Positions 1-8,700 of a stretch of DNA of 23,423 bases are shown here, piece by piece (the first letter of the stretch is position 1; the number at the start of each line of letters is the position of its first letter). Position numbers and translations under genes: made by a program. The notes beneath the pieces are model-generated. The model worked only from the letters and a program-made list of their open reading frames with translations, was not told where the DNA came from and made no database searches. The DNA comes from Flavobacterium sp. (GTDB lineage: Bacteria; Bacteroidota; Bacteroidia; Flavobacteriales; Flavobacteriaceae): assembly GCF_021151785.1 (NCBI RefSeq), contig NZ_JAGKWP010000034.1:1-23423 (forward strand). The letters are read 5' to 3'.

Positions 1-1145
1 TCTTCATTTTTGGCAGTAGTAAAAAAGGAATAATTTTCACCTCCATCTTTAATTTTATATTTTTTTCTAATTTCTTCCACTGAAAGAGGAAAATTTCTGG
101 TCGTGATATTCATCTTTTTGCCTTCTAATTGGTTTTTCATTTCTGTTTTTTGGAATGGAATTACTTTTTCAATTTGAAAACTTCTTCCAGGAAATGTAAT
201 TAAATCGTCACTAGTAAATAAATGAGAGTGAAGGTGCAGTTTTGCTACGTTAAGTTGCTTACATAAATCATCTGCACAACCTGATTTTAATATTGAGGCA
301 TTAGGTTCATAAATATATTTTTTAGGATAAGCAAGAATAGCTTCATTCGTATTTCCGAGAATAAAACTATGTATATCTGTTTTCTTTTTTTGAATATTTA
401 CCGCTTTTATTTCAATAGTTGATGCTGTTTTTTTGTCTAAAAACCATAGTAGCTCTTTTACTTCATTTTCAACCGCGACTATATGAATTGATTTGACACA
501 TTTTAATTCTTTTATTCCTGCTGTAATATCTAGTATAGGAGCTGTTTTAATCAAAATTTGGTTAGTTCGGCTGAAATATAAATCTAAGTTTTCTGGAACA
601 TTTGGTAGGCAATCATTAAGTAAAAACACTTTTCCTTTGCTATTGTTACGTCTACTAGGATCGATGTAGATGAAGTCAAAAAAAGTAGTTGTTTCATTTA
701 AAAAATCGAAGCTATTCTTTGAAATACATTCTATGTTATTTACATTTAGTTGAAGATTATTGTGAGCCACTATTTTGGAAAGTTCTTCATTTATTTCACA
801 ATGAAATACAGTTTTAAATTTCTTAGCAAAATAATAGCAATCAATTCCAAATCCACCAGTTAAATCAACTAGATTATAACCTGATATTAGACTTGATTTA
901 TATTTAGCTGTTTCTTCAGAGGACGTTTGTTCAATTGAGATACTCGCAGGATAATAAATATATTTAGTTGAAAACCACGTGGGTAATTTATCTTTGCTTT
1001 TCTGTTTGGCTACAATTTGATTGATTATATCTTTCCACTCTACCTTAGGAAATGGATTTTTTGATAAGGCAAGTTGGGCTATGTTTTTGTTTAAGCATTG
1101 AGTGATAAACTCTTGAATTTCATCTGTTAAAATAGTCTTATTCAT
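1..1145 (-). CDS. THUMP-like class I SAM-dependent methyltransferase (3' end off the window)
   Basis: This open frame starts at ATG 1145 and is still open at position 1, so about 381 codons are visible and the C-terminus is missing. Residues 93-100 (VDLTGGFG) form a glycine-rich SAM-binding motif I. Residues 162-167 (DPSRRN) resemble the substrate-side catalytic motif of this Bacteroidota methyltransferase family. The region after about residue 230 matches the ferredoxin-like and THUMP-like domains that, in the family, are thought to bind RNA. The substrate is not known to me; RNA is likely. The start codon overlaps the stop of the upstream AI-2E permease gene (TAATG, one shared base), so the two are almost certainly co-transcribed and translationally coupled. 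Family assignment is fairly sure; the exact target is inference. Confidence 0.8.
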   Translation of the reverse strand, partial: MNKTILTDEIQEFITQCLNKNIAQLALSKNPFPKVEWKDIINQIVAKQKSKDKLPTWFSTKYIYYPASISIEQTSSEETAKYKSSLISGYNLVDLTGGFGIDCYYFAKKFKTVFHCEINEELSKIVAHNNLQLNVNNIECISKNSFDFLNETTTFFDFIYIDPSRRNNSKGKVFLLNDCLPNVPENLDLYFSRTNQILIKTAPILDITAGIKELKCVKSIHIVAVENEVKELLWFLDKKTASTIEIKAVNIQKKKTDIHSFILGNTNEAILAYPKKYIYEPNASILKSGCADDLCKQLNVAKLHLHSHLFTSDDLITFPGRSFQIEKVIPFQKTEMKNQLEGKKMNITTRNFPLSVEEIRKKYKIKDGGENYSFFTTAKNE

Positions 1146-2233
1146 TATAGATTTCTTGTTAGAATATGAATAAATTTATTTTTTGGAAAAAACTCTTTTA
1201 ATACCACTTTTATTGCTGTGTAAAGCGGAATAGCAATAATCATTCCTGTTATTCCCATTAAAATTCCGGTGATTGAAATAATTATAAATATTTCTAGAGG
1301 ATGTGAATTGGTACTTTTAGATGCAATTATTGGTTGACTAATGTTATTGTCAATGATTTGAACCAAAATATAGCCTATTAAAACGTAAGTAGTAGTAGGA
1401 ACAATTACAGTATTAAAATCTTGATCAATATTACCTAGCATGGTTAAAAAAGCAGTAATAATGGCAGCTATTATTGGTCCTACAAAAGGGATTATGTTTA
1501 ATATAGCACCTAAAAAGGCAATGATAAACGCATTTTCTACATGAAAAATTAATAATACAATTAAATATAATACAAAAACTACAAATAGTTGAAGAAGTAA
1601 TCCAATAGCATATTTTGCTAGCATGTTTTTTATTTTTAGTAAAGAAGCCAATATTTTCCACTTTTGTCTTGTGGGTAATAAATATTTTAAATTTTTTGTT
1701 GCTAGTTCTTGGTCTTTCATTAAAAAAAATGCAATAAAAAAAATAGAAAACAAAGCCATTCCAAAATTACCTATTGATCCTATAATGGAATTTACAATAT
1801 CAGTGATGAAGTTTAGATTTAAAGATTCAGATATTTTTTGGATATCAATATACTGGTTGTAGTCGATATTATGATTAAGTAACCATTTATCAATATTTTC
1901 TATAAATAGCAAGTAGTTTTTTTCAATTGCCTTGACATCTAACAATGATAATTTTTGACTTTGAGATAAGATTAATGGAATAAAAAGCATCAAAATTCCA
2001 ATCGTTATAAATATAAAAACCAATAGAGAAGTAGTAATAGCCAATATGGGTTTAAATTTTAAACTTTTTTGAAGAAATTGAGCTATAGGTTCAGCTACAA
2101 AACTTAAAAGTAAGGCACAAACGATATAAATGATAATGGAAGAAAGCGAATAGAGTAAGTAAAGTCCTAGTGCTATTCCTATTAGAATGAAAATTGTTCG
2201 TAAGAGTGCATTAGAGATGGCAATACTTTTCAT
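1145..2233 (-). CDS. AI-2E family transporter (membrane permease)
   Basis: The 362-residue product is strongly hydrophobic. A first block of membrane segments lies at about residues 10-85, followed by a soluble stretch at about 95-145 and then several more segments up to about residue 345. This two-block arrangement, the length, and the C-terminal half with its NIIPFVGP-type loop and IDNNISQPIIASKS region fit the AI-2E transporter family (PF01594). The family name comes from TqsA of E. coli, but many members have other roles, such as sodium/proton exchange, so autoinducer export should not be assumed. ATG 2233 is preceded by a good flavobacterial promoter (2249-2276). The gene overlaps the downstream methyltransferase by one base. 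Their functional link, if any, is unknown. Confidence 0.88.
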   Translation of the reverse strand: MKSIAISNALLRTIFILIGIALGLYLLYSLSSIIIYIVCALLLSFVAEPIAQFLQKSLKFKPILAITTSLLVFIFITIGILMLFIPLILSQSQKLSLLDVKAIEKNYLLFIENIDKWLLNHNIDYNQYIDIQKISESLNLNFITDIVNSIIGSIGNFGMALFSIFFIAFFLMKDQELATKNLKYLLPTRQKWKILASLLKIKNMLAKYAIGLLLQLFVVFVLYLIVLLIFHVENAFIIAFLGAILNIIPFVGPIIAAIITAFLTMLGNIDQDFNTVIVPTTTYVLIGYILVQIIDNNISQPIIASKSTNSHPLEIFIIISITGILMGITGMIIAIPLYTAIKVVLKEFFPKNKFIHILTRNL

Positions 2234-2248
2234 GTCTTATTTTTAATT

Positions 2249-2276
2249 CAAAAATACAAAAAACATCTGATTTCAA
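2249..2276 (-). promoter_or_regulatory. Predicted flavobacterial sigma-A promoter for the AI-2E/methyltransferase pair
   Basis: On the minus strand a TTG (2274-2276) is followed after 17 bp by TATTTTTG (2249-2256). This matches the Bacteroidota consensus TTG, 17-23 bp, TAnnTTTG. The predicted transcription start is near 2242, giving a leader of about 10 nt before ATG 2233. Confidence 0.6.
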
Positions 2277-2304
2277 AACACGATATGGAAAATATAAGAG
2301 CATT

Positions 2305-2330
2305 AAAAAAAGCGACTAAAAAGCCGCTTT
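2305..2330 (-). terminator. Rho-independent terminator after the pyrE-SRPBCC operon
   Basis: Read on the minus strand, AAAGCG-type arms (2325-2330 and 2309-2314) form a six-base-pair stem. Two more pairs lie inside after one mismatch. The stem runs straight into a T tract (2305-2311). It sits 21 bp beyond the SRPBCC stop codon and ahead of the promoter for the AI-2E gene, so it separates two transcription units. Confidence 0.75.
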
Positions 2331-2351
2331 ATAATGAAATGTCTTTTATAG

Positions 2352-2744
2352 TTATAATTTTGACATATTGTTAGCTAAGGTTTCAATAAATTTTCCAATA
2401 GGTCCTTTTACCATCATAGCCATCATAGGATTGAAATCACCTTCAAAAAACAATTGAATATCCGTAGATTGTTCATTTACAGCATCAAGTTGAGCAGTTA
2501 GAGTAAACGGCAATTTACTTGATGCAGCTCCTAAAACAACTTTTGAATGAGGTGTTACATCTTTTTTAACCAATTTAATTTCAGGCATTCCTTTTAAGCC
2601 AAACTCAAAGCAATTCTCATCAATTACTTCAAATTTTGCTATGTTTTCAGGCATTAATTTTTCAAAATTTTTAATATCGGTTAATGCATTAAAAATATAT
2701 GATGCAGATTGTGCTACGTTTACTTTTGGACTTTCTAAGTTCAT
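2352..2744 (-). CDS. SRPBCC (START-like) family protein
   Basis: This 130-residue protein begins with a strand containing ESPKVNVAQSASYIFNAL and continues with FEKLMPENI and a long series of alternating strands. It ends in an amphipathic helix (about residues 108-130) containing GPIGKFIETLANNMSKL. This is the usual layout of a small SRPBCC/polyketide-cyclase-like fold that encloses a hydrophobic ligand, though no ligand or catalytic residue can be named. It follows pyrE by 27 bp on the same strand and is closed by the terminator at 2305-2330, so it is the last gene of a two-gene operon. I know of no established link between this fold and pyrimidine synthesis. Fold assignment is good; function is unknown. 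Confidence 0.82.
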   Translation of the reverse strand: MNLESPKVNVAQSASYIFNALTDIKNFEKLMPENIAKFEVIDENCFEFGLKGMPEIKLVKKDVTPHSKVVLGAASSKLPFTLTAQLDAVNEQSTDIQLFFEGDFNPMMAMMVKGPIGKFIETLANNMSKL

Positions 2745-2771
2745 TTTACTATAGTGTTAATTTATTTATTA

Positions 2772-3413
2772 TTAAATATTCCAAATGGAGGGATTAGCGT
2801 TCCAAGATTGTAGAGTTTCTAGTTCTTCTTCTGAAATATATTTTTTATCAACTGCTTTTTGAATTAAATTTTCGTAATTACTCAGGGTGAAAACTTCTAA
2901 ATTTGCTTCTTCAATTTTTTCTTTCGATATTGAAAATCCGTAAGTAAAAATAGCTGCCATTCCTTTCACATTTGCACCTTCATTTCTGAGGGCATCAACG
3001 GCCAATAAACTACTACCACCTGTAGAAATTAAATCTTCTACGACTACTACATTTTGACCTTTTTGTAAAAATCCTTCCACTTGATTTTGTCTACCGTGCT
3101 TTTTAGGTTCAGGTCTTACATAAACGAAAGGTAAACCCATAGCTTCAGCAACAAGAATTCCTATCCCAATAGCTCCTGTTGCTACACCTGCAATAACATC
3201 TGGGCGACCAAATTTGTCTTCAATGTGTTTCACAAATTCATCTCTAATATAATTTCTAACCGCTGGAAATGAAAGAATTATACGGTTATCGCAATAAATA
3301 GGAGACTTCCATCCAGAAGCCCATGTAAAAGGATTTTTAGAATTCAGTTTAATTGCGTTTATTTGTAAAAGCAATTCGGCTGTTTGCTGTGCTGTGTTAA
3401 CATTAAATATCAT
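2772..3413 (-). CDS. pyrE: Orotate phosphoribosyltransferase
   Basis: PyrE joins orotate to PRPP to make orotidine 5'-monophosphate, the fifth step of de novo pyrimidine synthesis, in the cytosol. The 213-residue length is normal for bacterial PyrE. The PRPP-binding signature VVVVEDLISTGGS lies at residues 122-134. The substrate region FTWASGWKSPIYCDNR lies at 29-44, and the flexible-loop segment with KKHGRQNQVEG at 104-114 supplies the catalytic basic residues. The ATG at 3413 gives the expected N-terminus. It lies only 7 bp from the ATG of the divergent Nudix gene, so the promoter must overlap that gene's start. The SRPBCC gene follows in the same operon. Identity is secure. Confidence 0.97.
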   Translation of the reverse strand: MIFNVNTAQQTAELLLQINAIKLNSKNPFTWASGWKSPIYCDNRIILSFPAVRNYIRDEFVKHIEDKFGRPDVIAGVATGAIGIGILVAEAMGLPFVYVRPEPKKHGRQNQVEGFLQKGQNVVVVEDLISTGGSSLLAVDALRNEGANVKGMAAIFTYGFSISKEKIEEANLEVFTLSNYENLIQKAVDKKYISEEELETLQSWNANPSIWNI

Positions 3414-3417
3414 ACTG

Positions 3418-3425
3418 CAAATGTA
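3418..3425 (-). promoter_or_regulatory. Possible -7 promoter box of pyrE overlapping the Nudix start codon
   Basis: The minus strand reads TACATTTG, an exact TAnnTTTG box, ending 4 bp before the pyrE ATG. No clear TTG lies 17-23 bp upstream. If the box is used, transcription would begin at or within a few bases of the start codon, giving a leaderless or nearly leaderless mRNA. It covers the ATG of the divergent Nudix gene. Confidence 0.35.
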
Positions 3426-4017
3426 TAAAGTTTTTGTGAACGAAAAACCACTTTTTTTGACAAATAAGGTGGAAAAAGAAACAAATTTTAGAATTTATTT
3501 GTTGGAAACAGTCAATTTTAGAAAAGTCATTTCTGAACTTTTTTTGAATAAAATTGACAGTGCACTTTTGTATCATCCTGATGAGAAATTAATCATGAAG
3601 ACTTTGAAGTCTAAATTACCTGTAGCTAAAGCAGGTGGAGGATTAGTTTACAATCAAAACGGAGAAGTACTTTTTATTTTTAGAAATGGAAAATGGGATT
3701 TACCTAAAGGAGGTATCGAAAAAAACGAAGAAATTGAAGATACAGCCATTAGAGAAGTAGAGGAAGAGACAGGTGTAACTGGGTTGAAAATTACGGATAA
3801 GCTTCAAAAAACATATCATATCTTTAAACGTAATGGCAGATACAAACTCAAAATTACGTATTGGTATAAAATGAAAACTAATTTTACAGGAATTCCTAAA
3901 CCTCAAGAAGATGAAGGAATTGAAAAAGTAGCTTGGCTTAAACCAGAAGAAATCCCTCAAGCTTTAGAAAACTCATATGAAAATATCAAGTTACTCTTTG
4001 AAGAAGTTCTTGTTTAA
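3421..4017 (+). CDS. Nudix hydrolase family protein
   Basis: This 198-residue protein carries a complete Nudix box at residues 97-119: G97, E103, R111-E112, E115-E116 and G118 fit GX5EX7REUXEEXGU. The acidic residues bind the divalent metal used to cleave a nucleoside diphosphate linked to another group. About 70 residues precede the Nudix domain and include no motif I recognise, so the substrate cannot be called. I chose ATG 3421. An in-frame GTG at 3394 would extend the protein nine residues into the divergent pyrE gene, and the product from ATG starts cleanly with MYKVFVNEKPLF. The divergent link with pyrE suggests, but does not prove, a role in nucleotide clean-up. Confidence 0.88.
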   Translation: MYKVFVNEKPLFLTNKVEKETNFRIYLLETVNFRKVISELFLNKIDSALLYHPDEKLIMKTLKSKLPVAKAGGGLVYNQNGEVLFIFRNGKWDLPKGGIEKNEEIEDTAIREVEEETGVTGLKITDKLQKTYHIFKRNGRYKLKITYWYKMKTNFTGIPKPQEDEGIEKVAWLKPEEIPQALENSYENIKLLFEEVLV

Positions 4018-4061
4018 ATATCATTAACAAATCATTTACAAATTAATTGAAATTAAACATT

Positions 4062-4069
4062 TACATTTG
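4062..4069 (+). promoter_or_regulatory. Possible -7 promoter box of the RND efflux operon
   Basis: TACATTTG matches the TAnnTTTG box exactly and lies 55 bp before the first gene of the efflux operon. The -33 region is poor: only TTT/TTA at a permitted distance, while the nearest TTG is 12 bp away. No other good candidate was seen between 4018 and 4124. Confidence 0.4.
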
Positions 4070-4124
4070 CTTCATAAATATAATTAAAGAATCTCTTAAA
4101 TAATTTGATGAATCAAAAGTTTAT

Positions 4125-4523
4125 ATGAAGAAATTAAATTACAAATATTTCTTTTTACTTTTCATAGCTATGTTAAGTTGTTTTGGTGTATATACCAAAA
4201 CAATTCACAATCAAGGCAGTTTAGTGCCTCGTTATGTTTTTCATCATTCTGAATTTAATTCACACCAAAAACACTACATTTCTCAAGGCTCACTGGCTTA
4301 TGAAGTCGATTATGAGAATGTTGAAATTACGGAATCAGAATTAGAAGACTCTGAGTTAGATTTTGATTTTTTTTCTTCAACTTTTTTTTCAAAGTATTTA
4401 AATAATATTAGTTGTAATTATCTTTTTAAATCCTACATGAACGGGTTAAAAGATTGTTTTTTTACAAACTATTTAATCTCCATCCACTCCTTTAACGTTT
4501 TATTTTGTGTCTACAGACTGTGA
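4125..4523 (+). CDS. Small hypothetical protein at the head of the RND efflux operon
   Basis: I do not recognise a named family. The 132-residue product starts MKKLNYKYFFLLFIAMLS, a basic then hydrophobic stretch (about residues 8-24) that could be a signal peptide or membrane anchor. It has a histidine-containing segment at 37-53 (HHSEF, HQKHYISQG) and a very acidic patch at 61-78 (DYENVEITESELEDSELD). The C-terminal third is rich in Phe, Tyr, Cys and Ser and ends SFNVLFCVYRL. The acidic and histidine clusters could bind metal, but this is speculation. It lies 83 bp upstream of the adaptor gene, in the same direction and after the likely promoter, so it is probably the first gene of the efflux operon. 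Codon use looks like its neighbours. I judge it a real gene, function unknown. Confidence 0.62.
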   Translation: MKKLNYKYFFLLFIAMLSCFGVYTKTIHNQGSLVPRYVFHHSEFNSHQKHYISQGSLAYEVDYENVEITESELEDSELDFDFFSSTFFSKYLNNISCNYLFKSYMNGLKDCFFTNYLISIHSFNVLFCVYRL

Positions 4524-4606
4524 TGTTTTAATTTTTTTCGGATTTTTTCGGGATTTATCCCTATTTACTACTCAATTATTCCAAAAATTAATTAATATAC
4601 AATATC

Positions 4607-5695
4607 ATGGCTAAAAAAATTTTTATGCTATTAAGTCTAGTTAGTGTAGTCGCATTATCTAGTTGTGGTTCTAAACATGAAGAAAAAGAAGAGACAGCAA
4701 AGTATTTAGTGACTTCACCTGTTCAACAAGATACATTGGTTGAACGTAAATATGTTTGTCAAATACATTCAGTAAAGCATATCGAATTACGCGCCCTAGA
4801 GCAAGGATATTTACAAAAGATTTTTGTAGATGAAGGGCAAACAGTTGTTAAGGGGCAAAAAATGTTTCAAATTATGCCTAATGTTTATCAAGCTGAATTA
4901 TCAAAATCAAAGGCTGAAGCAGAAACAGCTTTAATTGAATATAAAAACACAAAAGCATTAGCTGATAAAAATGTTGTATCTAAAAATGAGTTAGCATTAG
5001 CTAAAGCAAGATTAGATAAGGCAAGAGCTGAAGTGCAATTAGCTTCAACTCATTTAGGTTTTACAGATGTTAGAGCTCCTTTTACCGGAATTATGGACCA
5101 TTTACATGTAAGAGAAGGTAGTTTGTTAGAAGAAGGTGAGCTGTTAACTACTCTTTCTGATAATAGTAAAATGTGGGTATATTTTAACGTTCCTGAAGCG
5201 GAGTATTTAAATTATATGACTAATAAAACTAGTAAAGATAAATTGAAAGTACATTTGCAAATGGCCAATGGTTCAATTTTTAATCAAGTAGGAATTGTAG
5301 AAACTATTGAAGGAGAATTCAATAATGAAACAGGAAATATTGCTTTTAGAGCTACATTCCCAAATCCTAACAAATTATTAAGACATGGTGAAACAGGTAA
5401 TATTGTAGTTAAAAATAAATATCCAAATGCTATTTTAATTCCTCAAAAAGCCACATTTGAAGTATTGGATAAAAAATATGTATTTGTTCTTGATAAAAAT
5501 AATGAGATACACCAAAAAGAAATCACTGTTGCAGAAGAAGAAGTACCTTATTTATTTATTGTTACAAAAGGTTTATCTAAAGAAGATAAAATCTTATTAG
5601 ACGGTTTGAGAAAAGTGAAAGATGGTCAAAAAATCCATCCAGATTATCAAGATCCTAAGCAAGTTTTCCATTCATTAGAAGTAGAAGCGGAATAA
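4607..5695 (+). CDS. RND efflux periplasmic adaptor subunit (membrane fusion protein, lipoprotein)
   Basis: The product links the inner-membrane pump to the outer-membrane channel in a tripartite efflux system. Its first 20 residues form a lipoprotein signal peptide with the lipobox LSSC, so Cys20 is probably lipidated and anchors the protein to the inner membrane. The lipoyl/barrel-sandwich half-motif (LEQGYLQKIFVDEGQTVVKGQ) starts near residue 65. A short alpha-helical hairpin follows (about 98-145, rich in Ala, Lys and Glu). The second half-motif is FTDVRAPFTGIMDHLHVREG, and beta-barrel and membrane-proximal domains continue to residue 362. Length and order fit the AcrA/MexA (HlyD_D23) type. 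The pump gene follows after 21 bp. Substrate is unknown. Confidence 0.93.
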   Translation: MAKKIFMLLSLVSVVALSSCGSKHEEKEETAKYLVTSPVQQDTLVERKYVCQIHSVKHIELRALEQGYLQKIFVDEGQTVVKGQKMFQIMPNVYQAELSKSKAEAETALIEYKNTKALADKNVVSKNELALAKARLDKARAEVQLASTHLGFTDVRAPFTGIMDHLHVREGSLLEEGELLTTLSDNSKMWVYFNVPEAEYLNYMTNKTSKDKLKVHLQMANGSIFNQVGIVETIEGEFNNETGNIAFRATFPNPNKLLRHGETGNIVVKNKYPNAILIPQKATFEVLDKKYVFVLDKNNEIHQKEITVAEEEVPYLFIVTKGLSKEDKILLDGLRKVKDGQKIHPDYQDPKQVFHSLEVEAE

Positions 5696-5716
5696 TCACT
5701 TTTAAAAACAATTTCT

Positions 5717-8700
5717 ATGTTTAAGAATTTTATCAAACGACCAGTGATGGCGATCGTTGTATCGTTAATCATTATATTTATGGGATTACTTTCCATAAAA
5801 ACATTGCCTATTTCTCAGTTTCCAGAAATTGCACCACCCAGAGTAATTGTAACATTAGCATATCCGGGAGCAAGTGCTGATGTATTAGTAAAGTCAGCCT
5901 TAATTCCACTTGAGCGCTCTATCAATGGAGTTCCTGGGATGAAATATATGGTTTCTGATGCAACTTCTGCGGGAGAAGCTACTATTCAGGTTGTTTTTGA
6001 ATTGGGTACTGATCCTAATCAAGCTGTAGTAAATGTAAAAAACCGTGTAGATAAGGTAATTAATAATTTACCTCACTTAGTTCAACTCGAAGGAGTTATT
6101 GTTAATGTCGTTCAACCAAGTATGTTGATGTATATTAACTTGTATAGTAATGATAAAAACTCTGATGAGAAGTTTTTGTATAATTATGCTAACGTTAACA
6201 TTATTCCTGAAATTCAACGTATTAATGGTATTTCACAAGCTCAAATTTTGGGTAATAGAAATTACGCCATGCGTATTTGGTTAAATCCAGACCGTATGCG
6301 CGCCTATAAAGTTTCAGTAGATGAAGTGATGAAAGCTATGGCCGAACAAAGTATTATAGGTCGACCAGGGCGTTTAGGACAAGCTACAGGAATTAAATCA
6401 CAATCTTTGGAATATGTTCTTGTATACCAAGGAAGATATAACAAACCAGAACAATATGAGAATATCATTATTCGTTCAACGTCTGAAGGTGAAATTATCA
6501 AATTAAAAGATATTGGAAAAGTTCAGTTTGGAAGTGAATTCTTTGATATTTATTCTAATAAAGATGGACATCCTTCTGCAGCTATTCAATTGAAACAAGT
6601 ATATGGTAGTAACGCCAGTGATGTAATTGAACAAGTAAAGCATAAAATGGAGGAACTAAAAGGATCATTCCCTCCAGGTATGAAATATGAAGTAAGTTAT
6701 GATGTATCCAATTTCCTTGATGCTTCTATTGATAAAGTAATTCATACATTAGGGGAAGCATTTATTTTAGTAGCCTTAGTAGTATTTATTTTCTTAGGTG
6801 ATTGGCGTTCTACTTTGATTCCAATTATTGCAGTTCCAATATCATTAATTGGTGCATTCATTTTTATGAAAGCATTTGGATTAACTATTAATTTAATTAC
6901 GCTTTTCGCTTTAGTATTAGCAATTGGAATTGTAGTCGACGATGCCATAGTCGTCGTTGAAGCAGTTCACCTAAAGATGGAAGAAGATCATGTAGGACCT
7001 TACAAAGCTGTTCAACGCGTATTGGGTGAAATTGGAGGTGCAGTTGTAGCTATTACGTTGTTAATGACTTCTGTATTTGTTCCCGTGGCCTTTATGACCG
7101 GACCAGTAGGTGTGTTTTATAGACAGTTCTCTATTACAATGGCCTCTTCAATTGTGTTATCTGGAATTGTTGCCTTAACATTAACTCCAGTATTATGTGC
7201 TATGATTTTGAAAAATACACATGGACAACCAAGAAAGAAAACGCCAATTAATAGATTTATTGATGCATTTAACCGATGGTTTGAAAAATTAACGGGTAAA
7301 TACACTAACATTTTAACTAAAATTGTTGATAGAAGATTAGTTACTTTCTTAGTTTTAGGTGGATTTGCAGTGGGTACTTTCTTTGTAAATGAAACATTGC
7401 CTGCCGGATTTATTCCTGGTGAAGACCAAGGTATGATTTATGCCATTATTCAAACACCTCCTGGATCAACTTTAGAAAACACCAATGCAGTGGCTAGAAA
7501 ATTACAAGCTATTGCTAAGAAAGTAGAAGGTATCCAGTCGGTTTCTTCATTAGCAGGTTATGAAGTTTTAACAGAAGGACGTGGTTCTAATGCGGGTACT
7601 TGTTTGATTAACTTAAAACCTTGGGAAGATCGTGAACATTCTGTTCATGAAATTATAGAGGAATTAGAGGAAAAATCAAAAGACTTTGGTGCGGTAATAG
7701 AATATTTTGAACCACCTGCAGTGCCAGGTTATGGAGCAGCAGGAGGACTATCACTTCGTTTATTAGATAAAACCAATGGGGAAGATTACCATGAGTTTGA
7801 TCGCATCAATAAAGAATTTATGAGCGAATTAGGTAAACGTAAAGAGTTAACAGGTTTGTTTACATTCTATGCGGCTAACTACCCGCAATATGAAATTGTC
7901 ATAGATAACCAAGCGGCTATGCAAAAAGGTGTTTCTATTGGAAATGCTATGGAAAACTTAAACATATTGATTGGTTCAACCTACGAGCAAGGATTTATTC
8001 GCTTTAATAATTTCTTTAAAGTGTATGTTCAATCTGGGCCAGAATTTAGAAGATATGCCAGTGATTTACTAAACTATTACGTGAAAAACGATAAAGGAGA
8101 AATGGTGCCGTATTCTGCTTTTATGACATTGAAAAAGCGTCAAGGACCAAACGAAATTACTCGTTATAATTTATATAATTCTGCTGCAATTAGAGCGGTA
8201 CCAGCTAATGGTTATACAACTGGAGAAGCTATTAAAGCCATTCAAGAGGTAGCTAAAAAACATTTGCCTCATGGATATGATGTGGATTGGGAAGGCTTAT
8301 CTTTTGACGAAGCTAGAAGGGGTAATGAAGGAATTATCATTTTTGGAATTGTATTAATCTTTGTGTATTTAGTATTAGCTGCACAATACGAGAGCTTCAT
8401 TTTACCAATGGCAGTTGTTTTATCTCTTCCTGCAGGTATTTTTGGTACGTTTTTCTTATTGAAATTATTCGGATTAGCGAATGATATTTATGCGCAAGTA
8501 GGATTGGTAATGCTGGTCGGATTATTAGGTAAAAATGCCGTACTAATTGTAGAGTACGCCGTTCAGAAAAATCAGCAAGGTATGTCAATTTTAGATTCGG
8601 CAATTGAAGGAGCCAAAGTACGTTTTAGACCCATTTTAATGACATCTTTTGCATTTATAGCTGGATTAATTCCTTTAGTAAAAGCTACAGGTGCTGGAGC

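Noticed and set aside
1431..1862. Antisense frames inside the AI-2E gene, and similar frames opposite other genes
   Set aside because: They lie fully inside well-supported genes, show no domain or signal, and have the composition expected of reverse-frame shadows.
1145..2233. Quorum-sensing exporter from the AI-2E family name
   Set aside because: The family covers proteins with diverse substrates, and no luxS or lsr-type gene is nearby.
3394..3420. GTG start extending the Nudix protein by nine residues
   Set aside because: It would overlap the divergent pyrE start by 20 bp and adds residues that look unlike the domain. ATG 3421 is simpler.
4550..4561. GGGA-TTTA-TCCC hairpin between the small protein and the adaptor gene
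   Set aside because: The stem is only four pairs and no T tract follows, so it is not a credible terminator.
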